46,325 bases of DNA from Patescibacteria group bacterium (GCA_013815345.1 JACDGK010000007.1:1-46325); one strand, 5' to 3'. Shown: positions 1 through 10,155, counted from the first letter of the stretch. Notes: generated from the sequence alone by a model not told the origin. Program-made: numbers and translations.

Positions 1-2
1 GA

Positions 3-3000
3 AACATTCTCGTCGGCAATAGTGGTGGGGGATACACATTGACCGCGACCTCTTCGCTTGGCTTTACCTCAGGCACCGTCACCAGTGTGAACGCAAGTGG
101 TGGCACCACCGGTCTCTCCTTCAGTGGTGGCCCTATTACCACATCTGGCACCCTTACTCTTGCAGGAACGCTCGGCGTACCAAACGGCGGCACCGGTACA
201 AGCACATTTGCCAACAACCAACTCCTCATAGGAGGACCCGGCAACACGGTCACCCAAATCGCAACAAGCTCACTTGGCCTCCTCACCACCAACGTCGCCG
301 AAGGCACGAACCTGTACTTCACGAATGCTCGTGCCATCGCCTCCACTCTCACCGGATACACCAGTGGAGCCGGTACCATCACTGCAGCTGACAGCATACT
401 AAGTGCTATACAGAAGCTCAATGGCAACATTGGTGGCCTAGTCACTGGTGTCTCCTCAGTCTCAAACGCAGACAGCTCACTCACCATTTCACCAACCACC
501 GGAGCTGTGGTGGCGTCCTTGAATCTTGCACATGCGAACTACTGGACCGCATTACAAAACTTTACGAATGCTTCTACTTCGCAGTTCACCTCTACATCGA
601 CGACCTACCTCGCTTCTGTAAGTGGAAACGTAGGCATTGGTGCGACAACAACTCCTGGCTCAATTCTTTCAATTGCGAATGTGGCAAACTTTAGTGCAGC
701 TACCTCAACATTTTATGGAGCAGGAGGCGGCATAAACCTCACTGGCGGCGGATGTTTCGCGATAAATGGAGGCTGTATTGGCGGCTCGGGAGGCTCGGTA
801 AGTTCGGTAACAGCTTCTGACGGAAGCCTCACGATTTCTCCAAATTCTGGTGCGGTACTTGCGTCACTCAATCTCGCAAACGCAAATAGCTTTACTGGTC
901 TTCAGTCATTTGCGAAGGCTTCGTCGACACTCTTTTCAAACACTGGTACTGCATACTTCGGTGGCACCTCAACCACTACCATTAGCAACAATGGTTCACT
1001 CACATTGCCAACCGCTGCTACGCTTACCCTTGGCACTTTGACCGGTCCACTTCAAGTAATTGGCGGTGTTGTTTCTGCTTCTTCGACGCTCAGCGTATTT
1101 TACGGTGGCACCGGAGCAACTACTCTTGGCGCAGGAGGTCTTTTGGTTGGTAACGGCGCTAGCGCCGTTACCACTGTTGCAGACACTTCTGCAGGCTCTG
1201 TTCTTATCTCTGGCGGCGTCGGTCTCCCTCCTTCTTATTCAAACTCACCAAGTATAACTGCACTTACTTCTCCGACTATCACCGTCTCCACATCACTCCA
1301 GGGAGGTAGCATCAACACTTCAAACCTTACTTTGAAAGGCTCATCAAACGCTACTCCTACGACCGGCGGCAATATTATTTTCCAGCCAGGTAACTCAGTT
1401 GAAGCAGGCCGTTTTGTGGGACTACGACTCGGCATTGGCACGACGACTCCACTTGGCCAGCTTCAAGTGGCGACTTCAACTAATCAAATAGGGGTCAGGG
1501 ATCAGCTTGTTCTTACCGATAATGCAGCAGGTGCAAACCTCAAGCACATTGGATTCGGTTCTGCCGGCGGCAATCTTTCGATAGACACGATAAATGATGC
1601 CTATGCAACCACTACTCGTCTTACGCTTCTCAGCAGTGGCAAGTTTGGTATTGGAACGACTTCTCCTGCAAGCACACTCACCGTAACGGGCTCGGCCTGT
1701 TTCTCACAAGGTGCAGCAGCAACCCTTGCGTGCGGTACGACGGCTGGAGATATTTATTATGGCACTGCAAATACCGGTGCATACGACGTGGCTGAAAATT
1801 ATGAGACGTCTGATCCTTCCGTGTCACCGGGAACTATTGTCGCGCTTGACGGCACGAAATCTAAGACCATTACGACCGCGCAACCTGGTGCACAAATCTT
1901 TGGCGTCGTTTCTACGAATCCTGGTCTTCTCCTCGGCGGCGCTGATGCGGCGATACAGAAAACGGCGTATCGATCAGTCGCGCTTTCAGGACGCGTACCG
2001 GTGAAGATAAGTATGGAAGGTGGAGCAGTTCATGTGGGCGATCGCATCGCACTCTCCTCAGTGCCGGGCGTTGGTATGAAAGCAACGAATTCAGGACAAA
2101 CGGTGGGTATCGCGCTTGATGACGCGCCATCAGCAGGTACCGTCGATCTATTTGTACAGCCCCAATACAGCTTTACGCCGGGCCAGCTTTCGATCGATGG
2201 ACCGACCGGCACGGTGAATGTCGGAACGAGTGCTGCTAATTCAAAACTGACGATCAATGGAGCAGTTACCGCCTCCAGCTATGTCGTCCCTGGTGCCGCA
2301 CAAAACTTCATAAACACCTTTGGAAATCTTTCGTCAGGAACGAATACGGCTTCATCCGTACTTTCCACTGATGGCACCGGCGTCGATCTTTACAAGCTTG
2401 CGACGTTTACGCTCTCGAATGTGCAAAAATTGGTCTCAACAACCGCCACACTTTCAACTCAGGTGAGTGACTTGCAGACTCGAGTGACGGCACTTGAAAA
2501 TATGAACATCTCGACTACGACGAATCAGGTTTCCACGACCACCTCTGGATTCTCAACTTCCACGCTCGCCAGTGCGCTTGAGAGTTTCGGTGTCTTACTC
2601 CAAAACGGTATCGCACAATTCAATACGCTTGTCGTGCATAATCTTGTCTTCTCAAAATCTGCTGATGGCAGTTCAGCAGCAGGGAATGGCACGGTGCTTG
2701 CAGGCAATACCGTGGTAGAAATTGACACGCCACACATGCTCTCGACATCGAAAGTTTCGATCACACTAACGTCTCCTCTTAGCGGCAATTGGTTCATCTC
2801 TGATAAGGAAGATGGAAAATTCCGTGTCACCCTATCGCAAGCACAGACGAGCGATGTCAGTTTCGACTACTTTATTGTTCAGACACAAGGACAGCTCGCA
2901 ACCTCAACCCCGACCGGATACGTTGGAAGTCCGTTTAGCTGGCTTGCCGGTCTCTTTGGAAGTACGTCATCAAGCACGAATACTAATCCTCCGCCTGCAA

Positions 3001-3440
3001 CTCCTCCTGCCGTGACGCCACCAACAGATACTGGTACTTCAATCCCACCAATAACGGGAACGACGACCCCGCCGGCCGACACTGGCACTAGTACACCACC
3101 AACAAGCGCTTCTTCGACGCCGCCAACCATAACACTTAAGGGAGCAAGTGCGATATCACTCAGCCAAGGCGACATCTTTACTGACCCCGGTGCTAAAGCA
3201 AAAAATGCTGCCGGCACCGATATTTCTAGCTCGATAGTAGAAACAGGATCAGTCGACACGACTGCGGCGGGTATATACACCCTTACGTATACAGCTACTG
3301 ACGGAGCAGGGAATAGTGCGCATGTTTCGCGCGTCGTAACTGTCTCTGCCGCCGCGACGCCACCACCATCGACGCCTCCTCCTGCACCTCCTACTCCTCC
3401 TTCAGACTCGGGCTCATCGACTCCGCCGGTGAGTCCGTGA
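3..3440 (+). CDS. Large repetitive surface/tail-fibre-like protein, 5' truncated by window start; C-terminal DUF5011/Ig-like domain and Pro/Thr-rich tail
   Basis: Frame is open upstream of the listed TTG at 39 (NILVGNSGGGYT...). Repeats such as ATSSLGLLTTNVAEGTNLYFTNARA and VGIGTTTPASTLTVTG; ITLKGASAISLSQGDIFTDPGAKAKNAAGTDIS...GIYTLTYTATDGAGN resembles DUF5011. Confidence 0.8.
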   Translation, partial: NILVGNSGGGYTLTATSSLGFTSGTVTSVNASGGTTGLSFSGGPITTSGTLTLAGTLGVPNGGTGTSTFANNQLLIGGPGNTVTQIATSSLGLLTTNVAEGTNLYFTNARAIASTLTGYTSGAGTITAADSILSAIQKLNGNIGGLVTGVSSVSNADSSLTISPTTGAVVASLNLAHANYWTALQNFTNASTSQFTSTSTTYLASVSGNVGIGATTTPGSILSIANVANFSAATSTFYGAGGGINLTGGGCFAINGGCIGGSGGSVSSVTASDGSLTISPNSGAVLASLNLANANSFTGLQSFAKASSTLFSNTGTAYFGGTSTTTISNNGSLTLPTAATLTLGTLTGPLQVIGGVVSASSTLSVFYGGTGATTLGAGGLLVGNGASAVTTVADTSAGSVLISGGVGLPPSYSNSPSITALTSPTITVSTSLQGGSINTSNLTLKGSSNATPTTGGNIIFQPGNSVEAGRFVGLRLGIGTTTPLGQLQVATSTNQIGVRDQLVLTDNAAGANLKHIGFGSAGGNLSIDTINDAYATTTRLTLLSSGKFGIGTTSPASTLTVTGSACFSQGAAATLACGTTAGDIYYGTANTGAYDVAENYETSDPSVSPGTIVALDGTKSKTITTAQPGAQIFGVVSTNPGLLLGGADAAIQKTAYRSVALSGRVPVKISMEGGAVHVGDRIALSSVPGVGMKATNSGQTVGIALDDAPSAGTVDLFVQPQYSFTPGQLSIDGPTGTVNVGTSAANSKLTINGAVTASSYVVPGAAQNFINTFGNLSSGTNTASSVLSTDGTGVDLYKLATFTLSNVQKLVSTTATLSTQVSDLQTRVTALENMNISTTTNQVSTTTSGFSTSTLASALESFGVLLQNGIAQFNTLVVHNLVFSKSADGSSAAGNGTVLAGNTVVEIDTPHMLSTSKVSITLTSPLSGNWFISDKEDGKFRVTLSQAQTSDVSFDYFIVQTQGQLATSTPTGYVGSPFSWLAGLFGSTSSSTNTNPPPATPPAVTPPTDTGTSIPPITGTTTPPADTGTSTPPTSASSTPPTITLKGASAISLSQGDIFTDPGAKAKNAAGTDISSSIVETGSVDTTAAGIYTLTYTATDGAGNSAHVSRVVTVSAAATPPPSTPPPAPPTPPSDSGSSTPPVSP

Positions 3441-3515
3441 TCTGCCGGCAGAGTAAAAACGCATCATGATACACTTTAAAAATCTTAGTAATCAGACTTC
3501 TAATCTCGCTTTGAC

Positions 3516-4529
3516 ATGAACACTATCCGCATAGCAATTAATGGATTCGGCCGCATCGGTCGCGCATTTGTACGACAGACGTGGGATAACTCTGAAATCG
3601 AGCTTGTTGCCGTAAATGATCTCGGTTCGTTGGAAGATTTTGCGTATCTCTTGAAATACGACACGGTGTATGGTCATGCACCATTTTCAATCGAGCAGCA
3701 GGAAGGGGGGCTTCTTATGAATGGAAAGCTCGTGAAATTTCTTTCAGAAAAAGACGCAACGCTTTTACCGTGGAAGGATATGAACGTTGACGTGGTTGTT
3801 GAAGCAACGGGTGTCTATGACGATTATATAAAAGCAGGTGCCCATATAAAAGCAGGCGCTCGTCGTGTGGTCATTTCTGCTCCCGCAAAAAGTGATGAGG
3901 GAGGTGCGACCGTATTGATGGGAGTAAATGAAGAAAAACTGCAGACGTGCCCCATTACTTCGAATGCATCGTGCACCACGAACGCCTCGTCACCCGTGAT
4001 CGCTATCATGGATGAACACATCGGGATTGATCTCGCACTTCTGAATACGACGCATGCGTACACCGCAACGCAATCAATCGTCGACAGTCCGGTGAAGGGA
4101 AACGATTTGCGCCGTGGCAGAGCCGCGGCGCAAAACATCGTGCCGTCTTCTACCGGTGCTGCAATCGCCGTTACAAAAGCCTATGAAAATTTAAAAGATC
4201 GTTTCGACGGTATTTCTTTACGGGTACCCGTTCCTGCTGGATCAATTGCGGACGTGACGTTCATCGCGAAACGTGATACGAATGCAGAAGAAGTAAATGA
4301 GATTTTAAAAAAGGCAGCGAGCGAAGCTCGCTGGCAGGGAATTTTCCGCGCGAGTGAAGACCCTCTTTGCTCGAGTGATATTATCGGTGACCGTCATGCG
4401 TCGATAGCAGAGCTTTCGATGACGCGCGTCGTTGGGGGCAGACTGGTGAAGGTACTCGCCTGGTATGACAACGAAATGGGCTATACCGGTACTCTCGTGC
4501 GGCACGTACTGGCTACTGGCAATGTCTGA
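3516..4529 (+). CDS. gap: Glyceraldehyde-3-phosphate dehydrogenase, type I
   Basis: INGFGRIGRAFVRQ, catalytic SNASCTTN, WYDNEMGYT. Confidence 0.97.
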   Translation: MNTIRIAINGFGRIGRAFVRQTWDNSEIELVAVNDLGSLEDFAYLLKYDTVYGHAPFSIEQQEGGLLMNGKLVKFLSEKDATLLPWKDMNVDVVVEATGVYDDYIKAGAHIKAGARRVVISAPAKSDEGGATVLMGVNEEKLQTCPITSNASCTTNASSPVIAIMDEHIGIDLALLNTTHAYTATQSIVDSPVKGNDLRRGRAAAQNIVPSSTGAAIAVTKAYENLKDRFDGISLRVPVPAGSIADVTFIAKRDTNAEEVNEILKKAASEARWQGIFRASEDPLCSSDIIGDRHASIAELSMTRVVGGRLVKVLAWYDNEMGYTGTLVRHVLATGNV

Positions 4530-5037
4530 TTCTGGAAAAAAGACGCGGGTATATATAGCGAGTGACCACGCAGGCTACGAGCTGAAAAATCTGCTTATAC
4601 CTTATATAGGTAATTTGCAGCAGAAGACGCAATTTGACGTGATAGATATGGGTCCGTTGGTGCTGGATCCTGAAGACGATTATCCAGAATTAATAGCGCC
4701 GTGTGCGGAAAAAGTGGCTCAAAATAAGGATTCTCTCGGCATTATTATCGGCAGCAGTGGGCAAGGAGAGGCAATGGTCGCGAATCGACAGAAGGGCATA
4801 CGGGCTGCTGTTTTTTATGGCGGCGCCAAGGCGCCACACTCTTTCGAAGAGGAGGGTACGAGTGGTACTGACCTTTTCGACATAGTACGGGCCACACGTC
4901 TGCATAATGACGCAAATATTCTTTCCCTGGGAGCTCGCTTTATATCTGAAGAAGAGGCAAAAGAGGCGGTGCGCATCTTTTTAGAAACGGCCTTTTCAAA
5001 TGCGGCGCGCCATGCGCGCCGCATCGCCGAATTCTAA
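4522..5037 (+). CDS. rpiB: Ribose-5-phosphate isomerase B (RpiB/LacAB family)
   Basis: YIASDHAGYELK, IIIGSSGQGEAMVANRQKGIRAA, HNDANILSLGARF; ATG at 4522 overlaps the gap stop. Confidence 0.92.
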   Translation: MSDSGKKTRVYIASDHAGYELKNLLIPYIGNLQQKTQFDVIDMGPLVLDPEDDYPELIAPCAEKVAQNKDSLGIIIGSSGQGEAMVANRQKGIRAAVFYGGAKAPHSFEEEGTSGTDLFDIVRATRLHNDANILSLGARFISEEEAKEAVRIFLETAFSNAARHARRIAEF

Positions 5038-5082
5038 TTTTTACTCCATTTGAGCTAAGGTTCGCGCTATACTATTTATTAT

Positions 5083-5655
5083 ATGAAGTCCAGAAGTATT
5101 GAGTCTCACAATCGGGGTTTTACCCTCATTGAGCTTTTAGTGGTCATTGCTATTATCGGTCTCCTCTCATCTATAGTACTTGCTGCGGTCAACATCGCTC
5201 GAATGCACGCTATTGATGCTTCTCGCACCACCAATCTACTTCAAGTACAACAAGCAATCGAACTATACTACAGTGATAACAATCTCTACCCAAAATCTTA
5301 CAAAGAAAATAATCCGCAGAATACGGGAAACGGTATTTTTTATGTTTCCGGCCAATGTGTAGAGGGCAACAAAGCACCGATCATTCCTGACTCACTGGGA
5401 AGATCTGTTATTAATGGCCTACCTCTCGGCAATTTATCAGGTGGGTATATTGCTCAACTCCCCAGTGATACAAAAATGAATGTTAACGGAAATAATTGTT
5501 GCTACACCTATTACGTAACAGCGGATCATCAAAGCTACAAATACACCTTTGACGGTTGTGCGTTAACGGGCTCTGCCGATGGAACCGGATCATTTAAAGA
5601 TCCAGTGCATAGTGGTGCCTGGAGCGTATATTCTCCAGGGGGCGCTAACTTATAA
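5083..5655 (+). CDS. Type IV pilin-like / pseudopilin with prepilin N-methylation motif
   Basis: RGFTLIELLVVIAIIGLLSSIVLAAVN prepilin signature. Confidence 0.9.
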   Translation: MKSRSIESHNRGFTLIELLVVIAIIGLLSSIVLAAVNIARMHAIDASRTTNLLQVQQAIELYYSDNNLYPKSYKENNPQNTGNGIFYVSGQCVEGNKAPIIPDSLGRSVINGLPLGNLSGGYIAQLPSDTKMNVNGNNCCYTYYVTADHQSYKYTFDGCALTGSADGTGSFKDPVHSGAWSVYSPGGANL

Positions 5656-5657
5656 GC

Positions 5658-6377
5658 ATGGCAGCAATTGTCCCTGCCATACTTCCTGTATCGCAAGAGG
5701 ATTTGGAAGACAAACTTGCAGCCCTAGTCGGATTGGTGGATTCAGTGCAGATCGATATTGTTGACGGACGATTCATCTCACCTGCGTCGTGGCCGTATCG
5801 TACAGAATCAGATAAAGGATTGCCATCGTTTGCAGGAAAAACATTTTCGCATCTGGGCCAAATTCATTATGAGATGGATCTCATGGTTTCTGCACCAGAA
5901 GATGTGGCAGGCACATGGGTCGAAGCCGGAGCGGATCGCATCACGCTCCACGTCGAGAGTACGAATTATTTACCCAAAACGATAACCGATCTGGAAGTAC
6001 GGTATGGTCATGCGAAAGATTTTGCTCCGGAACTTCTCGCCATCGGTATCGCACTCAATATTCAAAGTGATCTTGCTATTATCGAGCCCTATATGGCCCA
6101 GATTGATTATGTGCAATTCATGGGCATCGCTACTATAGGAAAGCAGGGCGAACCATTCGATACGCGTGTATTGCAAAAAATCGCAACCTTTAAAAAAAAG
6201 CATCCCGAGATACCGGTGCAAGTCGATGGCGGTGTTTCACTTCAAACAGCTCCGGCGTTGCTTTCAGCGGGAGTGGAACGACTCATCGTCGGTTCCGCGC
6301 TCTGGAACGCACCTGATCTCGCAACGGAACTACAAAAATTCAACGAACTTCTTCACCAATACGGTATCTACACGTAG
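5658..6377 (+). CDS. rpe: Ribulose-phosphate 3-epimerase
   Basis: PAILPVSQEDLEDK, VQIDIVDGRF, VQVDGGVSLQTAPALLSAGVERLIVGSAL. Confidence 0.88.
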   Translation: MAAIVPAILPVSQEDLEDKLAALVGLVDSVQIDIVDGRFISPASWPYRTESDKGLPSFAGKTFSHLGQIHYEMDLMVSAPEDVAGTWVEAGADRITLHVESTNYLPKTITDLEVRYGHAKDFAPELLAIGIALNIQSDLAIIEPYMAQIDYVQFMGIATIGKQGEPFDTRVLQKIATFKKKHPEIPVQVDGGVSLQTAPALLSAGVERLIVGSALWNAPDLATELQKFNELLHQYGIYT

Positions 6378-6429
6378 AAGCGGCTGCAAGACATACCTGC
6401 CGCTTCCTTGTACGTGGTATTCTTTTTTT

Positions 6430-7305
6430 ATGAGTGTTAATGATTCTGAAATAAAAATACTAGAAGAGAAAGCAGAAAAGATTCGCGAGACGATTATCGA
6501 GATGCTGGTAGCTGCGGGAAGCGGGCACACTGCCGGTCCGCTCGATATGGCTGATATATTTGCAGCGTTTTATTTTCATATTCTTAGTCATGATCCGAAG
6601 AATCCCGACTGGGAAGAGCGGGATCGACTGATACTTTCAAATGGGCACATCGTGCCGGTGCGGTATGCCGCCATGGCGCATGCTGGCTATTTTCCTATTG
6701 AGGAATGTCTGACACTGCGGAAATTTGGCAGCAGATTGCAGGGTCATCCAGAGCGTGTGCGATTGCCGGGACTCGAGACAACTTCAGGTCCGCTTGGGGA
6801 GGGTCTTTCGCAGGGAGGGGGTATCGCGTATGCATTTCAAATGGATGCTAAGAAATCAGGAAAACCTGACCACCGCCGGGTGTATGTGGCTATGGGTGAT
6901 GGCGAGCAAGACGAAGGGAATGTATGGGAGGCGGTGATGTGGGTGGGGAAGAACAAGCTGCATAACCTCACAGCGATCATTGACCGCAACAACATTCAAA
7001 TCGATGGTATGACGGAAGACATTATGCCGCTCGAGTCGCTTCGCGCGAAGTACGAAGCATTTAATTGGCATGTGATTGAGGTGGACGGTCACAACATTCG
7101 TCGGTTCATCGAAGCCGTCGACGAAGCGAAAGCAATCTATGAGAAACCAACGGTAATCATCGCACACACAATTCCCGGAAAAGGTGTTCCTGACATTGAG
7201 TTCGATTATCACTGGCACGGTAAGCCACCGACCAAGGAGCAAGGAAAGGATTTTCTCAAAGAAATTCGTACCATGGGCGGCAAAGTCCCGCATGAGTATG
7301 CCTAG
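6430..7305 (+). CDS. Transketolase, N-terminal (TPP-binding) subunit
   Basis: AGSGHTAGPLDMADIFAAFYF, GDGEQDEGNVWEA, DRNNIQIDG; ATG at 6430. Confidence 0.93.
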   Translation: MSVNDSEIKILEEKAEKIRETIIEMLVAAGSGHTAGPLDMADIFAAFYFHILSHDPKNPDWEERDRLILSNGHIVPVRYAAMAHAGYFPIEECLTLRKFGSRLQGHPERVRLPGLETTSGPLGEGLSQGGGIAYAFQMDAKKSGKPDHRRVYVAMGDGEQDEGNVWEAVMWVGKNKLHNLTAIIDRNNIQIDGMTEDIMPLESLRAKYEAFNWHVIEVDGHNIRRFIEAVDEAKAIYEKPTVIIAHTIPGKGVPDIEFDYHWHGKPPTKEQGKDFLKEIRTMGGKVPHEYA

Positions 7306-7368
7306 TTCCGCGAATGCCTAATGCCTTGCAAGCATAATTTTTGGCTTGTATATCAATATCTGAGACTG

Positions 7369-7457
7369 TATAGTAGAGGTACAGTTGGCTTCGGTCCCAC
7401 CTCCGCAAGGAGGAGAATGTAGAAATCCATCAGAACAAATCTCTGATGGATTTTCTT
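7369..7457 (+). ncRNA. Candidate small RNA unit: promoter (TTGTAT-17 nt-TATAGT), GCAA-capped hairpin, terminator
   Basis: -35-like TTGTAT 7346-7351, -10-like TATAGT 7369-7374, hairpin CCTCC-GCAA-GGAGG 7400-7413, terminator hairpin 7423-7453 followed by T-rich sequence. Confidence 0.35.
7423..7457 (+). terminator. Rho-independent terminator-like hairpin
   Basis: AAATCCATCAGA-acaaatc-TCTGATGGATTT, 12-bp perfect stem then TTCTT. Confidence 0.75.
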
Positions 7458-7819
7458 ATATGTGCGAAAGTCTCCCTTTGTAGAAGGCCAATTTTCTCCA
7501 CGAGGCGGCGAGTATCGATAACTCGCATCTGAGAAATATTCGCTCGTGCTGCACGACCATTAACGACACCTACAGAAACACGAAGTGGATGTTCACGAGT
7601 AGAAGTGGTGAGCGGAACGACAAGACACGCACCGTGACCAAATCCGCACAATATGAGTGCGGGGCGTAGAAAATTGTCGCCTCGACCGTCTTGTTCTGTT
7701 CCAATATTTATGCCAAAACGGCACCACCATATTTCTTGGACTTTGTAATATCGAGGATTTTCGTCATTCGTCTTTTTCTTTAGTTTATTCCATTCATCGA
7801 AATCTTTCTCCATTTCCAT
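7430..7819 (-). CDS. PemK/MazF-like toxin family protein
   Basis: VQEIWWCRFGINIGTEQDGRGDNFLRPALILCGFGHGACLVVPLTTSTREHP matches the PemK/MazF pattern (E-Q-G-xxx-RP-alnil; vvPlTs). Confidence 0.82.
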   Translation of the reverse strand: MEMEKDFDEWNKLKKKTNDENPRYYKVQEIWWCRFGINIGTEQDGRGDNFLRPALILCGFGHGACLVVPLTTSTREHPLRVSVGVVNGRAARANISQMRVIDTRRLVEKIGLLQRETFAHIRKSIRDLF

Positions 7820-7917
7820 TGAATACTAGACAATGGGTCTTAAAATTCTTCTCTAGATACATTAAAATCTTTCTAAAATTGATAGTAGAGGCGGTGTTGG
7901 TATATAGTAATGGGAGC

Positions 7918-8916
7918 ATGATTAATCCTGAAGCAAAACTCGTAGAAAATCTTTTCGATGCGAAGCTCGAACAGAAACCAACGCGCGATGGATTCGGCAC
8001 GGGCACCGTAGAGGCAGGGAAGGTAGATGAAAATGTTCTCGTGCTCTGTGCGGATCTTTCCGAATCAACGCGCGCAGAATGGTTCCAGAAAGAATTTCCG
8101 GATCGATTCATCGAAATGGGAATCGCTGAGCAAAATATGGCAGCAACCGCTGCCGGATTTGCGCTTGCCGGAAAAGTTCCTTTCATGGCATCATACGCAG
8201 CTTTTTCTCCCGGTAGAAACTACGAACAGATTCGCACTACTATCGCATTGAATAAAATGAACGTAAAAATTTGCGGCATGCATGCGGGCGTCTCCGTCGG
8301 TCCGGATGGTGCAACGCACCAAATGCTGGAGGACATCGGGCTGATGCGCATGTTGCCGGGCATGACGGTGATCGCACCTGCGGATGCAGAAGAGGCACGT
8401 AAGGCAGTTGTTGCAGCGGCGAAAACGTCCACACCCGTGTATCTACGATTTGGCCGCGCTGGAACCCCGGTCTTTACGACTCCTGAAACTCCCTTTACTA
8501 TCGGAAAAGCACTTACCCTCTGGGAAAGCGAGCATTTACAGCCTAAAATAACGATTCTTGCAACCGGTGCGATGGCGTACCAGGCCTTAGTCGCCGCCCG
8601 TGCGCTTGAAGTAGACGGCATCGGTTCAATCGTTAGCTCAGTGCCGACCGTGAAGCCTCTCGATAAAGAAACGATTATTGCTGCAGCAAAACGCACGTCA
8701 CGAGTGGTGACGATCGAAGAGCACCAAGCCGCAGGAGGTTTCGGAAGTGCGGTGGCAGAGATGCTGAGCGAAGACTATCCTGTTCCGGTTACCCGAATCG
8801 GGATACCGGATGTGTTCGGACAGTCTGGTGAACCAGACGAATTACTTACACACTATGGATTATCTTCTGTACACATCGAAGAAGTAGTGCGGAAACTTCT
8901 TAACGTTCCCCTATAA
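7918..8916 (+). CDS. Transketolase, C-terminal subunit
   Basis: RDGFGTGTVEAGK, ADLSESTRAEWFQKEFPDRFIEMGIAEQNMAATAAGFALAGKVPFMASYAAF; ATG at 7918. Confidence 0.93.
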   Translation: MINPEAKLVENLFDAKLEQKPTRDGFGTGTVEAGKVDENVLVLCADLSESTRAEWFQKEFPDRFIEMGIAEQNMAATAAGFALAGKVPFMASYAAFSPGRNYEQIRTTIALNKMNVKICGMHAGVSVGPDGATHQMLEDIGLMRMLPGMTVIAPADAEEARKAVVAAAKTSTPVYLRFGRAGTPVFTTPETPFTIGKALTLWESEHLQPKITILATGAMAYQALVAARALEVDGIGSIVSSVPTVKPLDKETIIAAAKRTSRVVTIEEHQAAGGFGSAVAEMLSEDYPVPVTRIGIPDVFGQSGEPDELLTHYGLSSVHIEEVVRKLLNVPL

Positions 8917-8944
8917 GACAAGCAGGTAACTAATTTCTCAAGAC

Positions 8945-10132
8945 TTATTGCTTCACTACTCTCGTGCGAATAAACGTATTATTACTAAGCTGTACATTCG
9001 GATTTTGATTGAGATTGATTCGCCCATAGGCATCGGAGACCTGAGTATTCTTGATACTACCGCTTGCATCAAAGAAAGCGATCGCATCATCTCCCGTGGC
9101 ATCGAAGTTACAGTTTTCAATGACATGTCCCGAGGAAGGTTTACCCAACTCTCCAAGCTGCGGACCACCACCTGGTGAAGAAAGCACCGGAACCTGACCG
9201 TTAATAGCCGGTCCGCGAGCGATAACATCTCCATCGAGGTGTACATTATTGAAGCTACAATGCCAGATGCCGCGACTGCGCTCTGTCCACTTGATGTCTT
9301 TGAATTCGAAATCCGATCCTCCACAGAACTGATAGGCACTCTCCATATTCTTCGATTTGAGCGAAATAAGGCTTCCGATAGGATAGGGAGCTACAAGAGT
9401 GTCTTTCTTCAAAAGTATTGTCCATTCCGACGATGACCCAACGACAGCGACCGGCTTGCACCATGCGATCTGACTTTGATTCTCATCCATGATATGGGGG
9501 TCGGTCGTACTGTCCGTCCAAACCTTCATATATCTTCCCCATCCTTCTGCAGCAGCGGTATCCTGCGGACAAGCCTGACTCAAATCGTAGTGCGGATCTA
9601 TCACCTGAATCGGAGTCGGGAATCCAACTGGGACGCTGATGGTCACCTGACCCGGTGCGACAGCGACCACATTGCCTTGCGTGGTGGTTTGGTTCGGTAC
9701 AGTAAAGTGTATGCCGCTGAACGTTGTTCGATAGGTATTAGTCCCTAGTATGCCGACCGTATCTCCGCTCTGCACGATGGTCGTGTGATCCATGCCAGCT
9801 CCGGTAATAACGAGTTGTCCGTTAGGTCCTGGCTGAACATTTGAGACATCAATTGTATCGGGGATGCTGAATGAGCCTTCTGGAATGGTTATGGTGTAGA
9901 CGGCATTCGGATGTGAGGTGAAGTAGGTGCGTGCATCAGTTATAGCTTTATTAAGTGTTGCACTGGTAACTGCTCCATAGTCTGTTTTAAGATTTTTAGT
10001 CACATTTAGATTTCCGGCAGGACTAACCCAAGAAAAAGAGTGTAGAAGGAATCCGCAACCTATAAGAAAAAATAGTACCAGTCCTATTAAAAAGCCTTGG
10101 ATACATTCGACAGTTTGGGAAAGGTCATACAA
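8945..10132 (-). CDS. Membrane-anchored right-handed beta-helix / pectate-lyase-3-like protein
   Basis: N-terminal TM; TKNLKTDYGAVTSATLNKAITDA, FSIPDTIDVS, VIENCNFDATGDDAIAFFDASGSIKNTQVSD parallel beta-helix repeats. Confidence 0.7.
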   Translation of the reverse strand: MYDLSQTVECIQGFLIGLVLFFLIGCGFLLHSFSWVSPAGNLNVTKNLKTDYGAVTSATLNKAITDARTYFTSHPNAVYTITIPEGSFSIPDTIDVSNVQPGPNGQLVITGAGMDHTTIVQSGDTVGILGTNTYRTTFSGIHFTVPNQTTTQGNVVAVAPGQVTISVPVGFPTPIQVIDPHYDLSQACPQDTAAAEGWGRYMKVWTDSTTDPHIMDENQSQIAWCKPVAVVGSSSEWTILLKKDTLVAPYPIGSLISLKSKNMESAYQFCGGSDFEFKDIKWTERSRGIWHCSFNNVHLDGDVIARGPAINGQVPVLSSPGGGPQLGELGKPSSGHVIENCNFDATGDDAIAFFDASGSIKNTQVSDAYGRINLNQNPNVQLSNNTFIRTRVVKQ

Positions 10133-10155
10133 TACCTATATCGAGGGAGACTCCC

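Noticed and set aside
3828-3862. Direct repeat TATAAAAGCAGGTGCCCATATAAAAGCAGGCGCT
   Set aside because: Short duplication inside gap (IKAGAHIKAGA) compatible with normal coding sequence; no sign of a mobile element.
3824-4138. 104-aa ORF antisense to gap
   Set aside because: Shadow ORF; gap motifs are intact on the plus strand.
6856-7293. 145-aa ORF antisense to tktN
   Set aside because: Shadow ORF of conserved transketolase coding sequence.
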